Shown here: positions 44,009 through 53,057 of the stretch, in pieces
Layout of the letters: each line of letters starts with the position of its first letter
Numbering within the stretch: position 1 is the stretch's first letter
Position numbers and translations under genes: made by a program
Source of the DNA: Puia sp.
Lineage (GTDB): Bacteria; Bacteroidota; Bacteroidia; Chitinophagales; Chitinophagaceae
Direction of reading: 5' to 3'
NCBI GenBank assembly: GCA_031292515.1
Contig: JARLGZ010000233.1
Span: 1 to 64,000, forward strand
Length of the DNA: 64,000 nt
Notes under the pieces: generated by a model
What the model saw: the letters and a program-made list of their open reading frames with translations, nothing else
Told to the model about the DNA's origin: nothing
Databases searched by the model: none

Positions 44009-44769
44009 TTTGCATGTTCGTTTTGCCAGTAGGCTTCGAGCTCCAGTTTGTCTCGCATCGCATCCATGCACTTCCAGAAACCCGTATGTTTGTAAGCGAC
44101 CAATTGCCGGTCTTTTACCAGCTCCTCCATCGGGTCGTCTTCCCACATGGTATTATTCATGTTCCCGTTCAGATAGCCAAATACTTCGGGTTGCAGTACG
44201 AAAAACCCCCCGTTCACCCATTTGCCATCTTCTTTTGGTTTTTCTTTAAAATGTTCGACTACATCCTCCCTGTTCAAGGACATTCCACCGAAGCGTGGTT
44301 CGGGCTGAACGGCCGTCACGGTAGCCATCTTACCATGCAGCCGGTGAAATTTCAGCAGACCCGGGATATCCAGATCGGCGACGCCGTCTCCATAGGTCAG
44401 CATAAAAGCCTCGTTTCCGACATATTTTTGTACCTGTTGCAGACGACCGGCAGTCTTGGTAGAGAGGCCCGTATCGACCAGCGTCACTTTGAAGGATTCT
44501 GAATTGGAATAGTGACTGGTCACCTTATTGTTTTCCACGTCGATAGTAATATCGGCATTATGCAGGTAATAATGCATGAAATATTCCTTGATGATATATC
44601 CCTTATAGCCAAGACAAATTATAAAGTCGTTGAATCCGTAGTGAGCATAGATCTTCATAATATGCCACAATATAGGTTTGCCTCCTATCTCTATCATGGG
44701 CTTTGGGCGGGTCTCCGTTTCTTCGGCGATCCGGGTGCCCAGCCCCCCTGCAAATATTACGACTTTCAT
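43993..44769 (-). CDS. rfbF: Glucose-1-phosphate cytidylyltransferase
   Basis: A 258-residue enzyme making CDP-glucose from CTP and glucose 1-phosphate, the entry to the CDP-deoxysugar pathway. The nucleotidyltransferase motif VIFAGGLGTRIAEET is followed by RPKPMIEIGGKPILWHIM, FIICLGYKGYIIKEYF and the closing GFWKCMDAMRDK, a close match to RfbF. The start MKVVIFAGG is preferred because the open frame upstream is an A/T-rich intergenic region. It is the first gene of the operon, with a TAGATTTG box 49 bases upstream. Confidence 0.96.
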   Translation of the reverse strand: MKVVIFAGGLGTRIAEETETRPKPMIEIGGKPILWHIMKIYAHYGFNDFIICLGYKGYIIKEYFMHYYLHNADITIDVENNKVTSHYSNSESFKVTLVDTGLSTKTAGRLQQVQKYVGNEAFMLTYGDGVADLDIPGLLKFHRLHGKMATVTAVQPEPRFGGMSLNREDVVEHFKEKPKEDGKWVNGGFFVLQPEVFGYLNGNMNNTMWEDDPMEELVKDRQLVAYKHTGFWKCMDAMRDKLELEAYWQNEHAKWKIW

Positions 44770-44817
44770 GCTCTCTTCTATTATAAATAAGATATATATA
44801 AATGGTTCAAATTGTGG

Positions 44818-44825
44818 CAAATCTA
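44818..44825 (-). promoter_or_regulatory. Bacteroidota -7 box for the rfbF operon
   Basis: Minus-strand TAGATTTG matches TAnnTTTG exactly in the 100 bp divergent gap. A TTG lies 24 bases further upstream (44852-44850), slightly beyond the usual spacing. Confidence 0.45.
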
Positions 44826-44869
44826 AATTTAATTTTATAAAGCCCTGTGCAATATTTTCTGATATCTTT

Positions 44870-46342
44870 GTGAAAAACTTGAAAAGGCCGTTCGTGTACC
44901 TGATTCGGAAACGGGCATTGGGAGACGTTTTGTGGGTGGAGCCTGTGATCAAACAGTTCGCGGAACGGTACTCCAGGGTGATTGTATATACCAAATACCC
45001 GGAGCTTTTCCTGCACTACCCGCTGCCAAATGTGGTCTTCAGAAATTCCCTCAACCTGTTGGAAAAAATAGCCTGGAAGCTATCCGTCTTCTTCAGCATT
45101 TCCTACTTCTTCGTCGACCTGGAAAGGGCCTATGAGAAGAAGCCGACCATACACCTGTTGTCCGCCAATCAGCAGAAGGCCGGGCTCCCCGGCACCACCG
45201 AATACCCCCGGATACATCTGAGCCCGCAGGAGTCGGCTTTCCGGCCCGGCGGCAAGGATGAATCTCCTTACGTGATCCTCCACCTGGAAAGTTTCTCGGA
45301 TAAAAACTACCGGAAGGTCTACGGGGTCGATTGGGACATCGTGGCCCATTACCTGAATGACCTGGGATTTACGGTCTACCAATTGGGCAAACAACCACAG
45401 AAGATAGCCGGCACCCAGTCATTAAAAACCGATATCCGCCAGATGATCTCCGTTATACATGGAGCTTCGTTTTTTATCGGGCTGGATTCCGGTCCGAGTC
45501 ATATTGCCGCCAGCCTGGGAATACCGTCACTGATTTTCTTCGGGGCGGTAAACCCGGAGTTGAGACATTTCAGACAATTATTCAAGGGCCGGTTCCTCCA
45601 GCAACCCTGCGAATTTGCGGGATGTTACCATCGGTCTCCCGACGGCCACGAAGTCTCCTGCAGGCTCGTCGGAGATCTGGGTATCCCCAAGTGCTCACTG
45701 CATACAACGGAATACGTACTAAATAACATAGATTTGCTGATTACAGACTACAAGATTCCAATGATTAAAAAACTAGTAAGAAAAATCAAGAACAAACTGG
45801 GAATTAAGGAATTATACCCCTCGGAAACCTCCAAAGTGCGGCATTGGGTCATCGGATTTTGCAACGGTTACGGATGCGACATCGGCTTTGGCGGCGACAA
45901 GATCAAAAAAGAAAACTGCGTGGGCATCGACTATGCCAGCCCCTATGCCTATACCGGAAAGGACAAGGTAGACATAGCCTGTGATGTGATGAATGAAAAG
46001 ATTCCCGTGGATGACAATACCTTCGACTATGTATATACCAGCCACCTGATCGAAGACTTCCGCGACACCCGGGCCGCCCTGGAAGAGTTTATCCGGATAT
46101 TAAAGACGGGCGGAAACCTGATCCTCGTCTTTCCCGACCAGCCGAAATATGAAGAGCACTGCATACGGACCGGTCAGCCGCTAAACCAATATCATGTTCA
46201 CAAGGATATGGGGTTGAAATTTATGCATGAGCGGTTGCGCGAAATACCCGGCATCCGCTACGAATCTCTTTTTGAAAAGGATCGTGAGATCGATTATAAT
46301 GTCGTCATGGTCTTAAAAATAAACAAAGTCGCGAAACAGTAA
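44870..46342 (+). CDS. Fusion of GT9 glycosyltransferase and SAM methyltransferase domain
   Basis: A protein of about 490 residues. Residues 1-295 are a family 9 (heptosyltransferase-type) glycosyltransferase (FVYLIRKRALGDVLWVEPV, then MISVIHGASFFIGLDSGPSHIAASLGIPSL region). From about residue 298 (Met codon at 45761) a class I methyltransferase domain follows (GYGCDIGFGGDKI, VGIDYASPYAY, DNTFDYVYTSHLIEDF, ALEEFIRILKTGGNLILVFPD). The start is uncertain: GTG 44870 is used, ATG 44768 would overlap rfbF, and GTG 44894 is possible because TATCTTTG at 44863-44870 looks like a -7 box. It is followed after 3 bp by an FkbM methyltransferase. Confidence 0.75.
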   Translation: MKNLKRPFVYLIRKRALGDVLWVEPVIKQFAERYSRVIVYTKYPELFLHYPLPNVVFRNSLNLLEKIAWKLSVFFSISYFFVDLERAYEKKPTIHLLSANQQKAGLPGTTEYPRIHLSPQESAFRPGGKDESPYVILHLESFSDKNYRKVYGVDWDIVAHYLNDLGFTVYQLGKQPQKIAGTQSLKTDIRQMISVIHGASFFIGLDSGPSHIAASLGIPSLIFFGAVNPELRHFRQLFKGRFLQQPCEFAGCYHRSPDGHEVSCRLVGDLGIPKCSLHTTEYVLNNIDLLITDYKIPMIKKLVRKIKNKLGIKELYPSETSKVRHWVIGFCNGYGCDIGFGGDKIKKENCVGIDYASPYAYTGKDKVDIACDVMNEKIPVDDNTFDYVYTSHLIEDFRDTRAALEEFIRILKTGGNLILVFPDQPKYEEHCIRTGQPLNQYHVHKDMGLKFMHERLREIPGIRYESLFEKDREIDYNVVMVLKINKVAKQ

Positions 46343-46345
46343 CGG

Positions 46346-47266
46346 ATGAAAAAGATCATACGGAGTCTATTGGGGTATTTTGGGTACGATTTTATAAAAG
46401 TGATGCCGACCCCTCTCTCGAAAAAGGATCGTGTCGTCAGGGTGGGAAAATTCGATCTTGTCATGCCCCCTTATAACCCCCTGATTTTAACTTATGGCCA
46501 ACAGAAGGATTTCGCCACTGAAATAAGCCGGATTACCACGACCGTACTAAAAAAGTACCCGGATCTTTTATTCCTGGACGTCGGCGCGAATTGCGGCGAT
46601 ACTGCCGCCAGGGTGAAATCGGTTGCCGATATCCCGGTCATTTCCATAGAAGGAGACGAGACGACATTTCGTTATCTGTCGCAAAATGTGAAACAGTTCT
46701 CAGGAGTCACAGCCCTCAACCAATTTCTTGGAGAACGCGACGGATCGATTCAGGCCGATCTTCAGAAAAAAGGATGGAATACGACCATCGTCCCTTCGGA
46801 AAACAGCGGGACCCCGATCGGGATAAAAACGCTTGACCGGGTCTTACAGGAATGTGCACCCGCCGCCGGGAAGCTGAAGATGCTAAAAATAGATACCGAA
46901 GGGTTCGATACCATCATACTACGTGGGGCGGCTGAATATATAAAGGCAGTGAAGCCTGTGATCTTTCTCGAATACAACAGGGATAACATGAATGCCATTC
47001 AGGAGAACGGCCTGGCAACGATCTTCGACCTGGAAAAATCCGGATACCGGAAGATCCTGTTCTTTGATGACAAGGGGAGATATATCTTGACGACCGATCT
47101 TTCCAACAAGGCATTGATCCGGGATCTTGACAACTATGCCAACGGGAAAAACGGCCTGATCTATTACTATAACCTCTGCCTCTTTCACGCCGAAGACGAT
47201 GACCTGGCTTTGCAAACCGCTGAAGGCGAATGGAAGTTCCAAGGGCAGCCCGGGCTCCCTTCCTAA
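46346..47266 (+). CDS. FkbM family methyltransferase
   Basis: A 306-residue SAM-dependent methyltransferase of the FkbM type: LFLDVGANCGDTAARVK (SAM-binding, about 72-90), VISIEGDETTFRYL, and LKMLKIDTEGFDTIILRGA followed by FLEYN. FkbM enzymes O-methylate sugars and natural products. It begins 3 bp after the GT9 fusion gene and is almost certainly cotranscribed with it, so a methylated glycan is the likely product. It is convergent with mqnA. Confidence 0.88.
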   Translation: MKKIIRSLLGYFGYDFIKVMPTPLSKKDRVVRVGKFDLVMPPYNPLILTYGQQKDFATEISRITTTVLKKYPDLLFLDVGANCGDTAARVKSVADIPVISIEGDETTFRYLSQNVKQFSGVTALNQFLGERDGSIQADLQKKGWNTTIVPSENSGTPIGIKTLDRVLQECAPAAGKLKMLKIDTEGFDTIILRGAAEYIKAVKPVIFLEYNRDNMNAIQENGLATIFDLEKSGYRKILFFDDKGRYILTTDLSNKALIRDLDNYANGKNGLIYYYNLCLFHAEDDDLALQTAEGEWKFQGQPGLPS

Positions 47267-47294
47267 ACAGGGACCCGGCTGTCGACGAATCGGG

Positions 47295-48056
47295 TCACCC
47301 TGCCTCTGCCGGAACGGGCTCCCGAAGATACCGCAGGAATCTCTCCAGTCCGGCGAGCTTTGCTCCATCGAGCCGGTAGTCCAGGTAATCCGTGAAATAT
47401 TCGTGCAGATCAAATAAGGTATAAGGATTCTCTTTGACAACTTCGGGGATATGCTCCAGCCCTTGCCGGTTTGCCACGTCAAAGCGGGCGACAAATTCCG
47501 GATCGAGTCGTTTATTGCTGATCCAGGCTGCAAAAACGAAAGGCAGACCGGTCAATGCCATCCAGGCTTCCCCCAGGTCGTATACATAGGGCGATATCTT
47601 TCTCTGCTCCAAAGCCCGGTCGCCGATCACCACGCCGGCCGTGCGGCCCTTGATATGATCCCTGAAATCCTCGGGGGCGTCGACCAATACAGGGCTGATC
47701 CTCCAGTATTCCCGAAGCAGCACCTTGGCCAGTTGCACCGATGTCCGGCTCTGATAGTCCAGCAATACCTTGTCCACCGATCCGATCGGCGTCTCACTGA
47801 AAATACAAACCGAGGCGACCGGGCCGGAACTCCCGATACAAAACCCCGTATTCAGATGATATTCCTTTAAAAAAGGGATAACGGCGACCGGCACGAGCCC
47901 CATGTCGATCTCGTCATTTACCAGCATGGAAGCGATGCGGGAAGGATAGTCGATGGTAAGATCGATGTCCGTAATCACCGGTGACCGGTATATTCCATAG
48001 AGCAGCGGCTTCGTATTCAGGTAGCTCACGGCTCCTATTCGTATTTTTCTGTCCAA
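47295..48056 (-). CDS. mqnA: Chorismate dehydratase, menaquinone futalosine pathway
   Basis: A 253-residue periplasmic-binding-protein-fold enzyme that starts the futalosine route to menaquinone by dehydrating chorismate to 3-enolpyruvyl-benzoate. The family start RIGAVSYLNTKPLLYGI is clear, as are DLTIDYPSRIASMLVNDEIDMGLVPVA, VDKVLLDYQSRTSVQLAKVLL and DLGEAWMALTGLPFVFA. It indicates that this organism uses futalosine rather than the classical Men pathway. It diverges from purB with a palindromic double promoter between them. Confidence 0.93.
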   Translation of the reverse strand: MDRKIRIGAVSYLNTKPLLYGIYRSPVITDIDLTIDYPSRIASMLVNDEIDMGLVPVAVIPFLKEYHLNTGFCIGSSGPVASVCIFSETPIGSVDKVLLDYQSRTSVQLAKVLLREYWRISPVLVDAPEDFRDHIKGRTAGVVIGDRALEQRKISPYVYDLGEAWMALTGLPFVFAAWISNKRLDPEFVARFDVANRQGLEHIPEVVKENPYTLFDLHEYFTDYLDYRLDGAKLAGLERFLRYLREPVPAEAG

Positions 48057-48067
48057 GTCCTTTATGT

Positions 48068-48087
48068 TAATTTTGGCAGCAAAATTA
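48068..48087. promoter_or_regulatory. Palindromic divergent -7 boxes between mqnA and purB
   Basis: TAATTTTG (48068-48075, plus) and CAAAATTA (48080-48087, which is TAATTTTG on the minus strand) face each other across GCAG, forming a perfect palindrome of two Bacteroidota -7 boxes. The expected transcripts would overlap: mqnA starting near 48073 and purB near 48082. Confidence 0.6.
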
Positions 48088-48132
48088 GGGTGCGGACAAT
48101 TAACGGCCTCAATTTATTCTTAAATCACCTAC

Positions 48133-49485
48133 ATGGAACTAAATTCACTGACAGCCATCTCCCCTATTGACGGGCGCTACCGCCGGCAATTGCAACACCT
48201 GGACGATTATTTCTCTGAATATGCCCTTATAAAGTATCGGGTACTGGTCGAAGTCGAATATTTCCTGTTCCTGTCCCAAAAGAAGTTTTTTCCGCTGTCA
48301 GCGGCTACAAAAAAACATCTGCGTGCCATCGCCGAAAACCTGAGCCTGGAAGACGCGATGCAAATCAAAAAGACGGAAAGCATCACCAACCATGACGTAA
48401 AAGCCGTCGAATATTTCCTGAAGACCCGCCTGGAAGAAGCAGGAGCAGAAGCAGTCGCCGTCAAAGAATGGATCCATTTCGGCCTAACTTCGCAGGATAT
48501 CAACAACACCGCTATTCCCCTATTGTGGAAACATGCCGTGGAATTCGAATATCTGCCGGGATTGCTCAACCTGAACCGTCAGCTAAAAATACTGGTAAAA
48601 GACTGGAGCGGTATTTCCATGCTGGCAAGAACGCATGGCCAGGCAGCCAGCCCCACCAACCTCGGAAAAGAGATCATGGTCTTCGTAGAACGGATCGAAA
48701 ACCAGGTAGAACTGCTCATCCAGGTCCCTTTCTCCGCCAAATTCGGCGGGGCTACCGGTAATTTCAACGCCCATCATATCGCCTTCCCAAAAAAAGACTG
48801 GGTAAAGCTTGGTAACGAGTTTGTGGAAGGGACCCTGGGTCTCCAGCGCCAGCAATTCACCACCCAGATCGAACACTACGATAATCTCGCGGCGCACTTC
48901 GACGCGATCAAACGAATCAATACGATCCTGATCGATTTCTGCCGGGATGTCTGGACTTATATTTCGATGGACTATTTCAAACAAAGCATCAAAAAAGGCG
49001 AAATAGGGTCGTCGGCGATGCCGCACAAGGTGAACCCCATCGATTTTGAGAACGCGGAAGGCAACCTGGGAGTCGCCAACGCTCTCTTCGAACATTTTTC
49101 CGCCAAGCTCCCTATTTCCCGTCTGCAAAGAGACCTGACGGATTCCACGGTGTTGCGCAATGTAGGCGTTCCTTTCGCACATACCATCCTGTCCCTGAAA
49201 TCGATTGAAAAAGGATTGGACAAGCTGGTGCTAAACAGGGAAAAAATACAGGCCGACCTGGAAAACAACTGGGCCGTGGTGGCCGAAGCCATACAGACCG
49301 TCCTGCGAAGAGAAAACTATCCCGCTCCTTATGAAGCGCTAAAGGAACTGACCCGCGGGAAGGCAGGCATCACAAAGGCTTCTTTGCACGCTTTTATCGA
49401 TAAATTGAAGATTACGGCGACCCTGAAGAAAGAACTGAAAAAAATCAGTCCGCATAACTACACGGGAGTGTCTCAGTCATTTTGA
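48133..49485 (+). CDS. purB: Adenylosuccinate lyase
   Basis: A 450-residue fumarase/aspartase superfamily enzyme that acts twice in purine synthesis (SAICAR to AICAR, adenylosuccinate to AMP). Hallmarks are LTAISPIDGRYRRQ, HDVKAVEYFL, WIHFGLTSQDINN, ARTHGQAASPTNLGKE and the signature loop GSSAMPHKVNPIDFEN. The length and opening match the E. coli-type PurB. It is convergent with prfC. Confidence 0.97.
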   Translation: MELNSLTAISPIDGRYRRQLQHLDDYFSEYALIKYRVLVEVEYFLFLSQKKFFPLSAATKKHLRAIAENLSLEDAMQIKKTESITNHDVKAVEYFLKTRLEEAGAEAVAVKEWIHFGLTSQDINNTAIPLLWKHAVEFEYLPGLLNLNRQLKILVKDWSGISMLARTHGQAASPTNLGKEIMVFVERIENQVELLIQVPFSAKFGGATGNFNAHHIAFPKKDWVKLGNEFVEGTLGLQRQQFTTQIEHYDNLAAHFDAIKRINTILIDFCRDVWTYISMDYFKQSIKKGEIGSSAMPHKVNPIDFENAEGNLGVANALFEHFSAKLPISRLQRDLTDSTVLRNVGVPFAHTILSLKSIEKGLDKLVLNREKIQADLENNWAVVAEAIQTVLRRENYPAPYEALKELTRGKAGITKASLHAFIDKLKITATLKKELKKISPHNYTGVSQSF

Positions 49486-49547
49486 TGATAGCCGGCCCGC
49501 AATCATGGGCTTAGCCCCGCTACCCAGGCAGCATTTTGTATTGCCGT

Positions 49548-51134
49548 CTATTTGTGGATCTCCGAGGTGAAATGGAATTCGATATCGGGGTTATTGGTCC
49601 GTTCGGTATTGAGGAACCATTCGCTTTGCGCCAGATATACCAGGTATCCGTCTTTATCCTCCGCGATATTGGCATGTTTGAAGCGCGTGAAATCTTCCAG
49701 TTTCTTCGGATCCTTACTGGTGATCCAGCAGGCCTTATAAAAAGGCAACGCGTTAAACTGGACCGAAGCCCCGTATTCGTGCAGCAGACGATACTGAATC
49801 ACCTCAAACTGCAATTCCCCCACGCAACCGATGATCTTCTTATTACCGCCGTATTGGGTAAACAGTTGGGCCACGCCTTCGTCCGTCAGTTGTAAAAGTC
49901 CTTTCTCCAATTGCTTGGTCTTCATCGGATCCTTGTTCAGCACCTCTTTAAAAATCTCCGGTGAAAAAGAAGGGATTCCGGTGAAATAGAAATCCTCGCC
50001 TTCGGTGAGGGTATCCCCGATTTTAAAATTGCCGGTATCGAACAGTCCTACCACATCGCCCGGGTAGGCTTCATCGATCACGTCCTTGTCCCTCGCCAGG
50101 AAGCTATAAGGATTGCTGAACCGGACTTCCTTCTCCAGCCGGACATGATGAAAATATTTATTACGCTCGAATTTTCCGCTGCAGACGCGCAGGAAGGCGA
50201 TCCGATCCCGGTGTTTGGGGTCCAGGTTGGCATGAATCTTAAAGATGAAACCGCTGAATTTGTCTTCATTCACATCCAGCAATCTCAAGGATGTCTGCCG
50301 GCTGCGCGGAGTGGGTGCAATGCGTATGAATGTATCCAGCATTTCCCGGACGCCGAAATTGTTTATAGCGCTGCCAAAAAACACCGGAGCCACCCGACCC
50401 GCCAGGTAATCTTCCACCTTCAGTTCCCCGTGTACTCCATCTACGAGTTCCACATCCTCCCGTAGGATGGCCGCATCTCTTTCACCCAGGCGGTCATCCA
50501 GCAAAGCGTTGCCGAGGCTTTCTATCTTTAACGTATCCTCGTCTGCGCCCTTGGTGTTGGCCGTAAACAGGACCAGGTTCTTCTCATAAAGGTTGTACAC
50601 ACCTTTGAAGTCCTTTCCGCTGTTGATGGGCCAGGTCATGGGATGCAACTGGATATTGAGCTCTTTTTCTATTTCTTCCAACAAGTCGAAACGGTTTTTG
50701 CCATCCCGGTCCATTTTGTTGATGAAGACGATCACCGGCGTGTCACGCATCCGGCAGACTTCCATCAGCCTGCGGGTCTGGGCTTCTACCCCGTTCACGC
50801 TGTCGATCACCAGGATGACACTATCGACCGCGGTCAGGGTACGGTAGGTGTCCTCCGCAAAATCCTTGTGGCCGGGCGTATCGAGGAGGTTTACCAGGTC
50901 ATTCTTGTATTGGAAGCTCATCACCGAAGTAGCGACGGAGATACCACGCTGCCGTTCGATCTCCATGAAATCGCTGGTGGCGTGCTTTTTAATTTTGTTG
51001 CTTTTGACGGCTCCCGCTGTCTGAATGGCGCCTCCAAACAACAGAAACTTTTCGGTAAGCGTCGTCTTGCCGGCATCCGGGTGCGATATGATGGCAAAAG
51101 TCCTGCGTTTATTGATCTCACTTGTATACTTCAT
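49548..51134 (-). CDS. prfC: Peptide chain release factor 3
   Basis: A 528-residue translational GTPase that recycles RF1 and RF2 after termination. G motifs are present: [15 protein letters not shown] (P-loop), [10 protein letters not shown] (switch I), [14 protein letters not shown] (G3) and INKMDRDG (G4), with [13 protein letters not shown] further on. The start [15 protein letters not shown] fits RF3, and the earlier in-frame Met codons add residues with no family match. It lies opposite a phosphodiesterase gene across a 119 bp gap. Confidence 0.96.
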   Translation of the reverse strand: MKYTSEINKRRTFAIISHPDAGKTTLTEKFLLFGGAIQTAGAVKSNKIKKHATSDFMEIERQRGISVATSVMSFQYKNDLVNLLDTPGHKDFAEDTYRTLTAVDSVILVIDSVNGVEAQTRRLMEVCRMRDTPVIVFINKMDRDGKNRFDLLEEIEKELNIQLHPMTWPINSGKDFKGVYNLYEKNLVLFTANTKGADEDTLKIESLGNALLDDRLGERDAAILREDVELVDGVHGELKVEDYLAGRVAPVFFGSAINNFGVREMLDTFIRIAPTPRSRQTSLRLLDVNEDKFSGFIFKIHANLDPKHRDRIAFLRVCSGKFERNKYFHHVRLEKEVRFSNPYSFLARDKDVIDEAYPGDVVGLFDTGNFKIGDTLTEGEDFYFTGIPSFSPEIFKEVLNKDPMKTKQLEKGLLQLTDEGVAQLFTQYGGNKKIIGCVGELQFEVIQYRLLHEYGASVQFNALPFYKACWITSKDPKKLEDFTRFKHANIAEDKDGYLVYLAQSEWFLNTERTNNPDIEFHFTSEIHK

Positions 51135-51253
51135 AGATGCCCTGTCATTAATATTATACATTTGCAACTTACACCGTCGCAACATCCGCTTAAAGCGGCG
51201 GCAAAGGTAAGTTATCCTGATTTTGAAAAAAACTCTTAAATAACACCCTGATT

Positions 51254-52486
51254 ATGAAGCGCTACTTATTTCTGTGTCTGTTGATTACCGGCTATTCCCA
51301 TCTCGAGGCTCAGCACCGCGCAAAAAAGGTGATCTTTATCATCGCCGACGGGATTCCCGCCGATATGATTGAGAAGGCAAAGCCTCCCGTCATCAACGCA
51401 ATTGCAAAGACCGGCGGGTATAAAAGAGCCCATGTGGGTGGCGAGAGAGGCGGATATTCCCAGACCCCTACCATCTCGGCCGTGGGGTATAATAGTTTGC
51501 TGACGGGCGTATGGGCGAACAAACACAATGTGTGGGGAAACGATATTAAGGATCCCGATTACAACTACCCCAGCCTGTTCCGGCTGCTTAAGGAAGCCTA
51601 CCCGGATAAAAAGACGGCGATCTTCTCTACCTGGCAAGACAACCGGACCAGGCTGGTCGGCGATTCCCTTCCCCAGACAGGTAATTTTGCCATAGACTAT
51701 CATGCGGACGGCTTTGAGCTGGATACGCTGGGGTATCCCCACGATCCGAAAAGCGGGTACATCCATGCGATCGACGAGAAAGTGACCGGGCTGGCCGCCG
51801 ACTGCATCAGGAACCAGGCCCCCGACCTCACGTGGCTCTATCTCGAGTATACCGACGATATGGGTCATCGGTATGGGGACGGCCCGCAGATGAACGAGGC
51901 CATCGGCTATATGGATCGGCAGGTCGGCAAGATCTGGAACGAGATCCAATACCGGCAGCAGCATTTCGCGGAAGACTGGCTGATCGTCATCACAACCGAT
52001 CATGGCAGGGATTCCGTCACCGGGAGGAATCATGGCGGACAAAGCGACCGGGAAAGGACGACATGGATCGTGACGAACGCTCATGGGTTAAACAGCTATT
52101 GGAAGGATTCCGAACCGGCAATCGTTGACATCCTGCCCACGATAACGAGGTTTATGGATATTCCCCTACCAAGGGAGAACCTGATGGAATTGGACGGGGT
52201 GGCGCTGATCGGGAAAGTATCCGTTACGGAGCCTGCCGTCCGGCTGGCCGAGGGGAAGTTCGACATTCACTGGAAGCCGGTGGACAAGGACGGGCATCTA
52301 AAAATATGGGTATCCACGACCAATCATTATAAGGAGGGGGGCAAAGACAGTTATAAGCTGCTCGGCGAGGTGCCGGTATCTCAGCGTTCGGCTATTTTTG
52401 GGGCCGGATCCGATTCTTCCGCGTTTTATAAGATCGTCCTGGAAGCTCCGGACAACACGGTCAACAGGTGGATACCCGTGAAATAA
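51254..52486 (+). CDS. Exported alkaline-phosphatase-superfamily phosphodiesterase
   Basis: A 410-residue protein with a signal peptide (MKRYLFLCLLITGYSHLEA). It belongs to the type I phosphodiesterase/nucleotide pyrophosphatase group: metal site IFIIADGIPADMI, the Thr nucleophile region YSQTPTISAVGYNSLLTG, TDDMGHRYGDG and ITTDHGRDSVTGRNHGG. It is predicted to act in the periplasm or on the surface, hydrolysing phosphodiesters or phosphonates. The substrate is unknown. A C-terminal extension of about 80 residues looks like a small beta domain. Confidence 0.85.
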   Translation: MKRYLFLCLLITGYSHLEAQHRAKKVIFIIADGIPADMIEKAKPPVINAIAKTGGYKRAHVGGERGGYSQTPTISAVGYNSLLTGVWANKHNVWGNDIKDPDYNYPSLFRLLKEAYPDKKTAIFSTWQDNRTRLVGDSLPQTGNFAIDYHADGFELDTLGYPHDPKSGYIHAIDEKVTGLAADCIRNQAPDLTWLYLEYTDDMGHRYGDGPQMNEAIGYMDRQVGKIWNEIQYRQQHFAEDWLIVITTDHGRDSVTGRNHGGQSDRERTTWIVTNAHGLNSYWKDSEPAIVDILPTITRFMDIPLPRENLMELDGVALIGKVSVTEPAVRLAEGKFDIHWKPVDKDGHLKIWVSTTNHYKEGGKDSYKLLGEVPVSQRSAIFGAGSDSSAFYKIVLEAPDNTVNRWIPVK

Positions 52487-52491
52487 AAGCC

Positions 52492-52956
52492 TTACTGCAT
52501 AAAGGAATCCAACGGCTGTTTTCCTTCATAATGAAAGGGCACAGAGAAAGGCACACCGCTTCTCTTGAGCCATGCCCTGCCATCCATTCTTATATTCACC
52601 TGTTTGTCGAGCAGTATCTGAAAGGCATTGCTTAAAAGGCTTTGGAGATCCAGTTGCAGCGTGACGGGTATGGAGAAGGTATCGGTCTTGGGTATGCGGA
52701 TGGAAGAGTCGAGGCTGGAACGACCGGCTGGTTTATCGTTCAGAAAAATATCGACTTCCGCCCGCTTTAATTCCAGGTTGAAATGATTCGGGTTATAAAA
52801 CTTCAGGTCTGCCGAGATCAGGGTCTCCCGGCCACTCGTCTTGCTGAGGCGGATATTTTCAAATCCCTGGTATTCCGGAGCCTCCGGTTTGCGGCAACCG
52901 ACCAGGGTCCCGAGGAGAACCACGAGCGCCCATACCTGCCAATTTCTTTGTTTCAT
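52492..52956 (-). CDS. LEA type 2 family lipoprotein
   Basis: A 154-residue protein starting MKQRNWQVWALVVLLGTLVGC, with a lipobox LVGC, so it is probably lipidated. The remainder is a single LEA-2/WHy-type beta-sandwich (LISADLKFYNPNHFNLELKRAEVDIFLND) ending KQPLDSFMQ. The 17 codons upstream of this Met are rejected because they would spoil the signal peptide. The function is unknown. Plant and bacterial WHy proteins are linked to stress tolerance. It is convergent with the phosphodiesterase gene, with five bp between the stops. Confidence 0.78.
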   Translation of the reverse strand: MKQRNWQVWALVVLLGTLVGCRKPEAPEYQGFENIRLSKTSGRETLISADLKFYNPNHFNLELKRAEVDIFLNDKPAGRSSLDSSIRIPKTDTFSIPVTLQLDLQSLLSNAFQILLDKQVNIRMDGRAWLKRSGVPFSVPFHYEGKQPLDSFMQ

Positions 52957-53007
52957 GATAACGCAAGATACGTGGATCGACGGGAAATGCCTTACCTGCC
53001 CATTCAA

Positions 53008-53015
53008 TATATTTG
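53008..53015 (+). promoter_or_regulatory. Bacteroidota -7 box for the DUF2252 gene
   Basis: TATATTTG matches TAnnTTTG exactly, 42 bases before the GTG start. The expected transcript begins near 53022. A -33 TTTG is not evident. Confidence 0.45.
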
Positions 53016-53057
53016 TAATATTGTTGAAACTTCTGTTAACTTTCTAAAAAAAATATA

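Noticed and set aside
44678-44869. Upstream extension of the GT9 fusion gene
   Set aside because: It would overlap the rfbF start in antisense, runs through an A/T-rich promoter region, and has no glycosyltransferase likeness.
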